Positions 26,042 to 33,768 of a DNA stretch of 64,000 nt are shown one piece after another. The stretch is from Rubellicoccus peritrichatus (GTDB lineage: Bacteria; Verrucomicrobiota; Verrucomicrobiia; Opitutales; Cerasicoccaceae), in assembly GCF_033100135.1 (NCBI RefSeq), contig NZ_CP136920.1, positions 1,860,001 through 1,924,000 on the forward strand, in the 5' to 3' direction. Within the stretch, counting starts at the first letter, position 1, and every line of letters begins with the position of its first letter. A program made the position numbers and the translations under genes. The notes beneath the pieces are model-generated. The model had not been told where the DNA came from, did not search any database, and was given only the letters and a program-made list of their open reading frames with translations.

Positions 26042-27349
26042 ATGCTCAAATCCCTTCCTATTGCATTCGCGTTCATACTTTTTTCCATTGCTGTCGTTAA
26101 AGCCGAACGCAGCTACAAGCCAAGCGGTGAAAGTGTCGTCTTCATTCACCCGGATGGGGCCGGCCTTGCCTCGTGGAATATCTACCGTATTGCCGAGTTT
26201 GGTCCGGATGGCTATTCCGAATGGGATCTGCTTCCGGGAATGGCGGTTTACCGCGGCCACATGAAGGATCACATCAGCGCCTCATCTCATGGCGGGGCAA
26301 CGATCCACGCTTATGGTGTCAAAGTGCAGCGTGATTCTTTTGGGCAAGACGGAAAAGTGAAAATCAAGGCCGCCTCCGGTTTTGATGGAACTTTGATGCA
26401 AGAGGCCAAAGCTGCCGGCTTAAAAATTGGTATTATCAACAGTGGTCATATGGCGGAACCGGGGACTGCCGCCATGCTTGCAAGCGTCGATGCACGTAAA
26501 ATGACGCAGGAGATTGTGGCCCAGCTCGTTCGTAGTGGTGCGGATCTTATACTCGGTGGCGGTGAAAAGCTCTTCCTGCCCAAGGGGGTCGTGGGAGCGC
26601 ATGGCGAAGAGGGAATTCGTGAAGACGGAAACAATCTTGTCAAGGAAGCTGAAGCTAGTGGCTACACTGTGATTTATACGCTCGAAGAGTTAAAAACATT
26701 ATCGATTGATTCCAAAAAGGTCCTGGGGATTTTTGCAGCGAAGGATACATACAACGCAAAGCCTGAAGAGGATTTGAAAGCTCGAGGACTTCCATTGTAT
26801 ATTGAAGATGCACCGACAGTGGCAGATATGACAGAGGCGGCGTTGAAGTGGTTTTCTGGCCAGCCGACTCCGTTTTTCCTCATGGTCGAGGAAGAGGGCA
26901 CGGATAATTTTGCCAACTCAATGAACGCCTCAGGCATGATTGAAGCGACTCGGCGGGCCGATGCAGCCATTGGTATCGCCCGTAAGTACGTTGCGGCAAT
27001 ACCGGAGCTCAGCCTGATTGTGGCAGCTGACAGTGAAGCCTCAGGGCCGGATATAATCGATTTTGGTGTTTATTCAGAAGACAACGAAGCAGCGAAAACA
27101 CCTGTCCCGGCCACTAATTCAAGAGGGGCAGCCATGGATGGTGCCACCGGAACCAAGACACTGCCCTTTATTTCCGGACCGGATCGTTTCGGGCAGCGGC
27201 ATGTGTTTGCGGTTACCTGGGTGGATGGTGGTGATCATTTTGGCGGAGTGCTTGTGCGTGCCGACGGCCCCATTGCGAAAGACCTTCCAGCCAACGTCGA
27301 CAACACTGCCATCTACAAGTTGATTCACGATACGATACTGGATGATTGA
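26042..27349 (+). CDS. Exported alkaline phosphatase (PhoA superfamily)
   Basis: 435 residues with a signal peptide cleaved near VVKAERS. The alkaline phosphatase core is recognisable: VVFIHPDGAGLASWN (metal Asp), SASSHGGATIHAYG (likely Ser/Thr nucleophile region), IGIINSGHMAEPGTAAML, LILGGGEKLFLP, FFLMVEEEGTDNFAN and a late GGDHFGGVL. These enzymes release phosphate from monoesters in the periplasm with two zinc ions. The active-site stretch differs from the classical DSAxxxTA, so substrate range may differ. The next gene starts 3 bases after its stop, indicating an operon with the amidase. Confidence 0.9.
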   Translation: MLKSLPIAFAFILFSIAVVKAERSYKPSGESVVFIHPDGAGLASWNIYRIAEFGPDGYSEWDLLPGMAVYRGHMKDHISASSHGGATIHAYGVKVQRDSFGQDGKVKIKAASGFDGTLMQEAKAAGLKIGIINSGHMAEPGTAAMLASVDARKMTQEIVAQLVRSGADLILGGGEKLFLPKGVVGAHGEEGIREDGNNLVKEAEASGYTVIYTLEELKTLSIDSKKVLGIFAAKDTYNAKPEEDLKARGLPLYIEDAPTVADMTEAALKWFSGQPTPFFLMVEEEGTDNFANSMNASGMIEATRRADAAIGIARKYVAAIPELSLIVAADSEASGPDIIDFGVYSEDNEAAKTPVPATNSRGAAMDGATGTKTLPFISGPDRFGQRHVFAVTWVDGGDHFGGVLVRADGPIAKDLPANVDNTAIYKLIHDTILDD

Positions 27350-27352
27350 GCC

Positions 27353-28033
27353 GTGCGGTGTTTCCTTTCATGTTTTATACTAACGATGGTTTGCCGGGCC
27401 GAGCCGCTTGAGATCATACAGAGTCCGATGCCGGAGCCGACTCCGGAGATAAACTGGTATCGCGTTCCGGAGGAGCCGCGTGTGATTGACACGGTAGTGA
27501 TCCATTACACCAGTGCGTTAGGGTGGTTTAACGAGGATTTTCAAGAACAGTTTGGTGAGCAAGTTGCACCTGTTGCTGAAAAGGTTGGTTTGACTCCGGA
27601 AAATCTGAACGAGCACAAATTCGATTTTCAGTTAAACAAAGCGATCTTCGTAGCTTATGGAGTTTCGGCACATTACATTATCGATCGCGATGGAACGATT
27701 TACCAATTGGTTCCAGATGAATGGGTGGCGTGGCATGCCGGTGTCAGTAAAATGCCATCCCCGGATGACCGCGAAATGGTCAACACGTTCTCCATTGGGA
27801 TCGAGTTGCTGGCGACACATCCGGATGATGATCCGAGTGTGAAAGCGGATCCGGAAAACGCTTTTACTGAAGCACAATACGCAAGCCTGGAGCAACTGAT
27901 GGAAAAGCTTACGACCGAATACCCCATCACTGCTGTAGTCGGCCATGATGAGATTGCTCCTGATCGCAAGAAAGATCCCGGGCCGTTGTTTGACTGGTCG
28001 CGTGTTCGCCATGATGACCTGACGCCCCATTGA
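27353..28033 (+). CDS. N-acetylmuramoyl-L-alanine amidase (Amidase_2 family)
   Basis: 226 residues from a GTG 3 bases after the phosphatase stop. A short signal peptide (MRCFLSCFILTMVCRAEP) is followed by the amidase fold: VIHYTSALGWFN (zinc His), VSAHYIIDRDGTIYQLVPDEWVAWHAGVS (second His region), IGIELLAT and VVGHDEIAPDRKKDPGPLFDW. The enzyme cleaves the bond between muramic acid and the stem peptide of peptidoglycan. It is translationally coupled to an alkaline phosphatase, an unusual pairing. A lone Cys in the signal region is not a good lipobox. Confidence 0.93.
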   Translation: MRCFLSCFILTMVCRAEPLEIIQSPMPEPTPEINWYRVPEEPRVIDTVVIHYTSALGWFNEDFQEQFGEQVAPVAEKVGLTPENLNEHKFDFQLNKAIFVAYGVSAHYIIDRDGTIYQLVPDEWVAWHAGVSKMPSPDDREMVNTFSIGIELLATHPDDDPSVKADPENAFTEAQYASLEQLMEKLTTEYPITAVVGHDEIAPDRKKDPGPLFDWSRVRHDDLTPH

Positions 28034-28034
28034 G

Positions 28035-28132
28035 CTAGGGTCAACGGACATTCAAGATTTGTGTTCTCGTTCTGAATATATCAGCCCTTCGGGCCTCACT
28101 ATAGGAACTAATTGAATGTCCGTTAGCCCTAG
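28035..28132. repeat. 98-base element with 21-base near-perfect terminal inverted repeats
   Basis: The arms 28035-28055 and 28112-28132 match at 19 of 21 positions when one is reverse-complemented (CTAGGG...ACGGACATTCAA). The 56-base centre holds a GCCC-TTC-GGGC hairpin. The element begins one codon after the amidase stop. It could be a MITE-like or REP-like repeat or a strong transcription stop; no target duplication is obvious. Confidence 0.65.
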
Positions 28133-28237
28133 GCACCTTGAAAGTGTTTAATTGCACTTGTCAGAAATTATTCAGACTTTAATCGTTTATTATAGATTCT
28201 ACCTAACTGAATGTAATCAACTAAATCCTACCTAACT

Positions 28238-28768
28238 ATGTTTAAAGCACTACAGATTCTTGCCTTACCAATTATTTTAGCGACTGCCTTCGTTGGTTGC
28301 GAAACTGTCAAAATGGATACGTCGGGTTCCGCCAAAGGCTACACGACTGTGAGTTTTGTCACTGAGGCGCGTCCGGGATTTACTCCGGAGGAAACTCAAG
28401 CGGACTTGATGGTTCGACAGGCCATTGCTGACGATTTTGCAAGTCATGGCATCGAAGGGATGCAGAGTGGAGGCGAGCTAATCGTCAACTACCTGATTAT
28501 TGTTCAGGACAAAGCCACAACAACCAGCCTGGCTGATTATTATGGAGACAGTACGGCTGATATTATTTCTGCCGCGCATAGCAAGCGCGGATCTGCTGGA
28601 TACCTTGGGCGTGGAGCTGTCGTGATCGACATCATTGACGCCAAAACCAACAAGGTTATTTATCGTAATTACGCCCACAAAACGCTGCTTCCACATCCCA
28701 CGGAAGAAGCGCGCCGCAGAAACATCAATTCTGCTGTGCAACAAGCTTTGGCCAAATTCTTTCGCTGA
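28238..28768 (+). CDS. DUF4136-like lipoprotein
   Basis: 176 residues starting MFKALQILALPIILATAFVGC, with a lipobox (FVGC) and lipidated Cys. The mature domain (VRQAIADDFASHGIEGMQ, ELIVNYLIIVQDK, GRGAVVIDIIDAKTNKVIYRNYAHK, NINSAVQQALAKFF) follows the pattern of DUF4136 envelope lipoproteins: a small alpha/beta domain ending in a helix with a KFF/PP motif. Role unknown; probably outer-membrane or periplasmic. It is monocistronic, 106 bases after the inverted repeat element. Confidence 0.82.
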   Translation: MFKALQILALPIILATAFVGCETVKMDTSGSAKGYTTVSFVTEARPGFTPEETQADLMVRQAIADDFASHGIEGMQSGGELIVNYLIIVQDKATTTSLADYYGDSTADIISAAHSKRGSAGYLGRGAVVIDIIDAKTNKVIYRNYAHKTLLPHPTEEARRRNINSAVQQALAKFFR

Positions 28769-28844
28769 GAACCTTGGCCATATTAAGCCTTTTAAAAGAG
28801 AACGCATAGTCATTGGGGCTTGTATTAGGTGTGCCAAAATGTCC

Positions 28845-28956
28845 GCATGCTGAGTGCGTTAGAGTCAGCGCCTGAGTGTGCTTGAGTCAGCCCCTGAGTG
28901 AGCCTGTGTCAGCATGCTGAGTGTGTCTTACTCAGCCCCTGACTCTGCCGCACTCA
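28845..28956. repeat. Five tandem copies of a 22-23 base repeat
   Basis: Units run 28845-28867, 28868-28889, 28890-28911, 28912-28934 and 28935-28956. Each begins GC, then a variable pair, CTGAGTG (CTGACTC in the last), a spacer and ends GAGTCA, GTGTCA or ACTCA. The two halves of a unit are loosely self-complementary. There are no spacers of unrelated sequence, so this is not a CRISPR array. It lies between the DUF4136 gene and mdh. Confidence 0.75.
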
Positions 28957-29180
28957 GCGGCTTGGAGAGATAGGTGATAAAATTAGCCAGGCCAAAAGCC
29001 TGATTTGCCGAAACTGAGATTTCCAGAGCACTTTAACTGAATTCTGTTTCATCAGACGTGGGATACAGTTGCTGATAGCACTCTTTGCTTCTGCTAATAT
29101 CATGCTGGAATACTGTTTTCACCTATGCCATTAGCAGGGATTATGATAATTCTCAGATAGTAAAGATTGACAGGAACGGC

Positions 29181-29220
29181 AGAATCTATCAAAAACTTCC
29201 AGAATCTTCCAAAAACTCCT
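29181..29220 (+). repeat. Tandem 20-base direct repeat in the mdh leader
   Basis: 29181-29200 and 29201-29220 match at 16 of 20 positions (AGAATCT/TCC...AAAAACT). They lie directly downstream of a TTGACA box and 49 bases before the mdh ATG, where a regulator or RNA-based control could act. Confidence 0.5.
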
Positions 29221-29268
29221 GTCATGGCTTACGTCCTTTACAAAAAAAACCCTTACCGAAATACAACC

Positions 29269-30258
29269 ATGAGCAAACCTCCTATTCGTGTCGCCGTTAC
29301 TGGCGCAGCCGGTCAAATCGGCTATGCGCTCCTATTTCGCATCGCTTCAGGGCAGATGTTCGGTCCGGATCAGCCTGTCGCGCTGAATTTGATCGAGATC
29401 GAGCCCGGCCTCAAGCCACTGCAAGGTGTCGTCATGGAGCTCGACGACTGTGCGTTTCCGCTATTGACGGAAGTCGTGCAGACATCCGACCTCGCTGAAG
29501 GCTTTAAGGGCGTCAACTGGGCGTTGCTTGTTGGCAGTGTTCCTCGCAAAGCAGGTATGGAACGCGCCGATCTGCTTGGTATCAACGGCAAGATTTTCGT
29601 TGGTCAGGGCAAGGCGATCAATGACAATGCAGCCAAGGATGTCCGCATCCTTGTGGTTGGGAATCCTTGTAACACGAATTGCCTTATCGCCAAAGAGCAC
29701 GCGCCGGATATCCCGGCTGATCGCTGGTTTGCCATGACACGCCTCGATGAAAACAGGGCTAAAACTCAGCTTGCTCAAAAAGCTGGTGTGCCTGTCAGCG
29801 AAGTAACCAATCTTTGCGTCTGGGGCAATCACTCGCCTTCGATGTATCCCGATTTCTACACTGCAAAAATCGGCGGCAAGAGCGCTGCAGAAGTCATTGG
29901 TGACGAAGCCTGGCTTAAGGAAACGTTCCTTCCAAAGGTTGGCAAGCGTGGTGCTGAAATCATCGGTGCGCGTGGGGCTTCTTCGGCTGCATCGGCTGCC
30001 AACGCAGTTGTCGACACCGTGGTTGCATTGACTACTCCAACGGCTCCTGGATCATTCACCAGCGTTTGCGTGCTTTCCAATGGCGAATATGGCGTGCCTG
30101 AGGGTATTATTACCTCGCTTCCAATCCGCACTGATGGAAACAAGTGGGAAGTGGTTAAGGGCATCCAGCTCAACGAATTCTCCAAGGAGAAGATCGCTGC
30201 TTCCAATGCAGAGCTGACTGAAGAGAAGAAGGTCGCCTTCGAAGCACTCCAAGGCTGA
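29269..30258 (+). CDS. mdh: Malate dehydrogenase
   Basis: 329 residues from ATG at 29269, chosen because the family starts just before [21 protein letters not shown]. Catalytic and binding elements are [46 protein letters not shown] and the active-site His in [13 protein letters not shown]. Length and pattern fit the 'cytosolic-type' bacterial malate dehydrogenase that interconverts malate and oxaloacetate with NAD in the TCA cycle. The longer frame from 29167 is rejected. A 20-base direct repeat and TTGACA box are upstream, and a terminator follows. Confidence 0.97.
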   Translation: MSKPPIRVAVTGAAGQIGYALLFRIASGQMFGPDQPVALNLIEIEPGLKPLQGVVMELDDCAFPLLTEVVQTSDLAEGFKGVNWALLVGSVPRKAGMERADLLGINGKIFVGQGKAINDNAAKDVRILVVGNPCNTNCLIAKEHAPDIPADRWFAMTRLDENRAKTQLAQKAGVPVSEVTNLCVWGNHSPSMYPDFYTAKIGGKSAAEVIGDEAWLKETFLPKVGKRGAEIIGARGASSAASAANAVVDTVVALTTPTAPGSFTSVCVLSNGEYGVPEGIITSLPIRTDGNKWEVVKGIQLNEFSKEKIAASNAELTEEKKVAFEALQG

Positions 30259-30281
30259 GCAATCTAACAGTTTTACAATGC

Positions 30282-30316
30282 AAACCTCTGTCCGATTCGG
30301 GTGGAGGTTTTTTATT
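30282..30316 (+). terminator. Intrinsic terminator of mdh
   Basis: AAACCTC (30282-30288) pairs with GAGGTTT (30304-30310), with further pairing TCCG/CGGG inside, and is followed by TTTATT. It lies 24 bases after the mdh stop. Confidence 0.8.
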
Positions 30317-30412
30317 GAATAGAGATATGGATGGAACCACTGAGTTGTTCCTGCTGTATTCGTGGTTCTACATTGCTTAAATTAAATGCGATCCTAGCTT
30401 GTCCGTATTGTT

Positions 30413-31258
30413 ATGAGTGAAAAAGATATGATTCAATTAATGAGCCGGAAGGATATTGCCCCATGGCGCCTGGCGTTGGCCGGATGGGTGGAATCAAAAG
30501 CGGTTCAGGGAACAGTCGTCGGAGTCATCATTTTCAATGCAATCATCCTGGGCTTGGAGACTGATGCCGCTCTCATGAACAGTTATGGCGGCCTCCTTAT
30601 ATTCCTTGATAAGGCATGCCTGGTTTTCTTCATCCTGGAAATTACCCTCAAGCTGATCGCCTACCGGATGTTGTTTTGGCGCAATGGTTGGAATTGGTTT
30701 GATTTCTTCGTTGTTGGAGTCGCTCTTGTTCCCGGAGCAGGACCTTGGGCTGTCCTGAGATCTCTGCGTGTGCTTCGGGTATTGCGACTCCTGACTGTGG
30801 TGCCTTCGTTGCGCAAGGTTGTTGCTGCCTTTTTGCATGCCATTCCGGGGCTGACCGGAGTGATGGCCGTGATGGCTGTATTCTTTTTTACTGCTGCAGT
30901 CCTGGCTACAAACCTTTTCGGCGCCACGCACCCGCAGTGGTTCGGTTCGCTTGGAGCGAGCTTATTCTCTCTTTTTCAGATTATGACTTTGGAGAGTTGG
31001 TCGATGGGAATTGTGCGTCCAGTGATGGAAACGTATCCGTGGGCTTGGGCCTTTTTTGTCCCATTTATTATCATCGCAACATTTACTATCCTGAATCTGT
31101 TCATCGGTATCATTGTTTCAACAATGCAGGAGCTAAACGATTTGCCTGATCCGGATTTGCCTCAAGCTGATCTGGCTCATCTGCTTCAAAGGATGGAAGG
31201 GGATATCAAAACCCTACGCAAAACTGTGGAGAGTATGGAAGCCCGGGAGGATAAGTAG
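30413..31258 (+). CDS. Bacterial voltage-gated sodium channel (NaChBac/BacNav type)
   Basis: 281 residues, a single six-helix ion transport domain, which assembles as a tetramer. S4 carries arginines every third residue (Arg116, 119, 122, 125) and is followed by a basic linker (Arg134, Lys135). S2 has Glu76 in FFILEITLK and S3 has Asp97 in WFDFF, the usual countercharges. The pore loop has TLESWSM at 182-188, matching the sodium-selective filter of NaChBac (TLESW). After S6 (ILNLFIGIIVSTMQELND) the C-terminal tail (LAHLLQRMEGDIKTLRKTVESME) is a coiled coil, as in other BacNavs. Inference: Na+ channel involved in motility or ion homeostasis. Confidence 0.93.
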   Translation: MSEKDMIQLMSRKDIAPWRLALAGWVESKAVQGTVVGVIIFNAIILGLETDAALMNSYGGLLIFLDKACLVFFILEITLKLIAYRMLFWRNGWNWFDFFVVGVALVPGAGPWAVLRSLRVLRVLRLLTVVPSLRKVVAAFLHAIPGLTGVMAVMAVFFFTAAVLATNLFGATHPQWFGSLGASLFSLFQIMTLESWSMGIVRPVMETYPWAWAFFVPFIIIATFTILNLFIGIIVSTMQELNDLPDPDLPQADLAHLLQRMEGDIKTLRKTVESMEAREDK

Positions 31259-31399
31259 TATCATGCCAGGATGCTGTTTTCATCTTGCAGAATAAAGGCG
31301 TTCTATTGGTGTCTTGGTAGATGTGTTGAAGAATCAAGTTAGACAGCTTTTGTATGGAATTGCTTGACTTATATTGATGAATATGTGACTGGAAATATC

Positions 31400-32980
31400 A
31401 TGAGTATTTTTCGTCTTTTTTGTATCTTTCTTGGACTGACAACGGCACCTTGCTGGGCGGGTTATGGTTCTATATTGACGTATTTTGAATTTGGAACTGC
31501 TGATATCGTACGTGATGATAACCGTGATCGGGTTTATTGTTCGGTCCCTTCTAAAAACAGTGTCGTCATTCTGGACTCAAATTCTCTAGAGATTGTAAAA
31601 ACTATCTATGTCGGTAGTAATCCTGCCGGAATGGATGTTTCTTCAGATGGAACCAAATTGTATGTGGCTAATAATGGCACTAACCTCGAGGGTATTGCGG
31701 TTATTGACTTGGAGTTCTTTTCGGTATCTCATATCTCGACATTCAGTAACCCGAGAGACGTTGCGGTTGGCAACGGTATCGTATTTTCGCTGGAGGATGA
31801 GCTGCGTGCATACAGCGTAGAAAGTGGAATTCAGCTGGCTGGTTCCCTGTCGACTCATAATGGGGGCCTTCATATCTATGGCGGCTTAATTGATATCAGT
31901 CCTGATGGTAATACGCTTTATTATTATAATACTGGGTTGAGCCCATCATCGTGGTATTGGGTCGACGTATCTTCATGGCCTGGAGAGGTGATTCAAGGAG
32001 GGACTTGGGGTAGCAACGGCCAGGATATGGCTTTTAGTGCTGATGGCCAGTATGTGACTTTTGCTTCTGGAGCACCTTATTCCATTAGAAAGTTTTTAGC
32101 AGATGATCCATCGCAAAGTCTTGGTCAAATGGATACCGGAGCGTATCCGCAAGCTGTGGAATTTAGTGTTGATGGCGACTATATTTTTGCGGTTCATACG
32201 AGCAGTCATATTGATGTTTGGGATGCAAATGCATTTGTACTATATCGTGAAATACCCACTTCGGGGGAATTGCTTGATTTAGAATGTGATCGGCAGGGTG
32301 AGAAACTTTTTGCAGGATCAAGTATGAGTATTACGGTTTATGACATTAGTACTGGTCCCGCTGATGATGGACCGCAGGATGGTGAGCCGAAAGTGATTTC
32401 AGGCCCGGAGGGACGTTTGCGTGTTGCATTGGGTCAGCCCTTCGAGGCTGAAGTAATTGTTGAAGGAGAAGGGCTAATCTATCAGTGGTATAAGGATGGA
32501 ATCGCAATAATAGGAGAGCGTTCTACGATTTTGAGTTTAGAGAGTGCAACTGCTGATGATGAGGGGCTTTATCATCTACGCGTAAGCAATTTAGAAGGAT
32601 TGAGGGTCATTTCCTCAAAGTTCTATATTGATGTTGTCGTTCCAGGTGAAGTGCCAAGAGGGCTTGATGATGCTGTTGCCTACTCTTCTGGCTATCATGT
32701 TTCTGAGTGGTTTGGTCCCTTTTTTATGCCAATGACATCAATTGATACTTTTATCTACAGTCTCGATTTTGGATGGGTATGGTTATCTCCCGAGGGTAGT
32801 ACTGCTGGTGTTTGGTTTTGGAGTTACGAGCTGGAAAGTTGGCTTTGGGGGAGCAAGGGCACTGCACGGTTTTTTTATGATACATCCAGGAGTCTATGGC
32901 TTTTTGTTGAAAGTGTTGATGGAGGTGGGGCCTATGTCTTCAATAGTGTTGATGGCTCATGGATTCTTATTGAAGTGTAG
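31400..32980 (+). CDS. Secreted protein: YVTN-type propeller, Ig-like domain, C-terminal aromatic repeat module
   Basis: 526 residues from ATG at 31400, which gives a signal peptide (MSIFRLFCIFLGLTTAPCWA). Residues about 25-330 form a beta-propeller with IYVGSNPAGMDVSSDGTKLYVANNGT. Residues about 340-420 form an Ig-like domain (LIYQWYKDGIAIIGE, DDEGLYHLRVSNLEG). The last 95 residues contain four aromatic units (TFIYSLDFGWVWLSP, VWFWSYELESWLWGS, FFYDTSRSLWLF, YVFNSVDGSWILI). The same module is N-terminal at 15916 and forms most of the protein at 58860. It is presumably exported and envelope-bound. Function unknown. Confidence 0.85.
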   Translation: MSIFRLFCIFLGLTTAPCWAGYGSILTYFEFGTADIVRDDNRDRVYCSVPSKNSVVILDSNSLEIVKTIYVGSNPAGMDVSSDGTKLYVANNGTNLEGIAVIDLEFFSVSHISTFSNPRDVAVGNGIVFSLEDELRAYSVESGIQLAGSLSTHNGGLHIYGGLIDISPDGNTLYYYNTGLSPSSWYWVDVSSWPGEVIQGGTWGSNGQDMAFSADGQYVTFASGAPYSIRKFLADDPSQSLGQMDTGAYPQAVEFSVDGDYIFAVHTSSHIDVWDANAFVLYREIPTSGELLDLECDRQGEKLFAGSSMSITVYDISTGPADDGPQDGEPKVISGPEGRLRVALGQPFEAEVIVEGEGLIYQWYKDGIAIIGERSTILSLESATADDEGLYHLRVSNLEGLRVISSKFYIDVVVPGEVPRGLDDAVAYSSGYHVSEWFGPFFMPMTSIDTFIYSLDFGWVWLSPEGSTAGVWFWSYELESWLWGSKGTARFFYDTSRSLWLFVESVDGGGAYVFNSVDGSWILIEV

Positions 32981-33034
32981 GCTTCAGGATTCCGGTTTGT
33001 CTTCTGGTTTAATGCCGTAGGTGCTGTTGTGTTT

Positions 33035-33685
33035 TCATTCGGAATGAGGCTTATGCTTGTGCTCGCTTTCTTTTGACTGTTCTATTAATGATGCGATTTG
33101 CGCATTGTTGTGCCTGAGGGCAATGGATTCAGCTGTTTGACCGTCCGGAGTGCTTAGGGAACTGTCTGCACCTGCTTCAAGCAGGACACGTGCAGTTTCA
33201 ATTGAGCCGGATTGGGCTGCATCGAAAAGAGGGGAGAAGCCAAGAGAATCGATTGCGTTTACTTTAGCTCCGTTTCGGATGAGTATGGAAACGACGTTGG
33301 CTGCTCCCAGAGATGCTGCTTGATGTAATGGCGTTCTGTCTTCGGAGTCATGTTGGTTGACGTCCACCCCGGAATCCAGAATCGCTTGGACGGAATCAGG
33401 GTTGCCTGTGATGATTGCATAATCCAGCGTGCTGCCAAGATTACCCCATATCTTGCTGTCTCCGTAGAATTCTTCTTTGAGCTCAGGCGAATCTCGCAGT
33501 TGCTTCTTAATTCCATCTGCATCGCCGTTATTGATTGCCATCATTAACGGCATATTCTCTTCAGCTTCTGATGAAAAATCATCAGAGTGATTTTCACTGT
33601 TCCGATTATGATCGCTATTCCTTAGCAGAGCGACAAGGACGAGTATAATCACCACGACTGCACTTGTTTTCCCGATAATGGTCAT
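33035..33685 (-). CDS. Membrane-anchored ankyrin-repeat protein
   Basis: 216 residues with one N-terminal membrane helix (SAVVVIILVLVALL) followed by an acidic/His linker and about four ankyrin repeats: MPLMMAINNGDADGIKKQL, STLDYAIITGNPDSVQAILDSGVDVNQHD, TPLHQAASLGAANVVSILIRNGAKVNAID and SPLFDAAQSGSIETARVLLEAGADSS. Ankyrin repeats bind proteins; the anchor puts the domain in the periplasm or on the membrane. The tail is HKHKPHSE. It is convergent with the propeller gene. Partner unknown. Confidence 0.88.
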   Translation of the reverse strand: MTIIGKTSAVVVIILVLVALLRNSDHNRNSENHSDDFSSEAEENMPLMMAINNGDADGIKKQLRDSPELKEEFYGDSKIWGNLGSTLDYAIITGNPDSVQAILDSGVDVNQHDSEDRTPLHQAASLGAANVVSILIRNGAKVNAIDSLGFSPLFDAAQSGSIETARVLLEAGADSSLSTPDGQTAESIALRHNNAQIASLIEQSKESEHKHKPHSE

Positions 33686-33768
33686 CTCGTCTTGAAGGGT
33701 TTACTTGCAAGAATTGTAGTTGGTGAGTCTCGTTCAAAGTTTATGCATTTTCAATAATGAATTGTATC

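Larger units (their letters stand above)
28769..29268. other. 500-base intergenic region before mdh
   Basis: It holds the five-unit tandem repeat (28845-28956), an AT-rich section, a TTGACA box at 29167-29172 and a 20-base direct repeat at 29181-29220. Frames reading into mdh from 29167 would add 34 unusual residues to a family that starts at [12 protein letters not shown], so the region is treated as leader. No other gene was found. Confidence 0.6.

Noticed and set aside
28845-28956. Possible CRISPR array
   Set aside because: The 22-23 base units are directly adjacent with no unrelated spacers, and no cas genes are in the window.
29167-29268. Longer N-terminus for mdh
   Set aside because: Malate dehydrogenases start at the [12 protein letters not shown]-like strand; the added 34 residues have no homology pattern and cover the direct repeat and promoter-like sequence.
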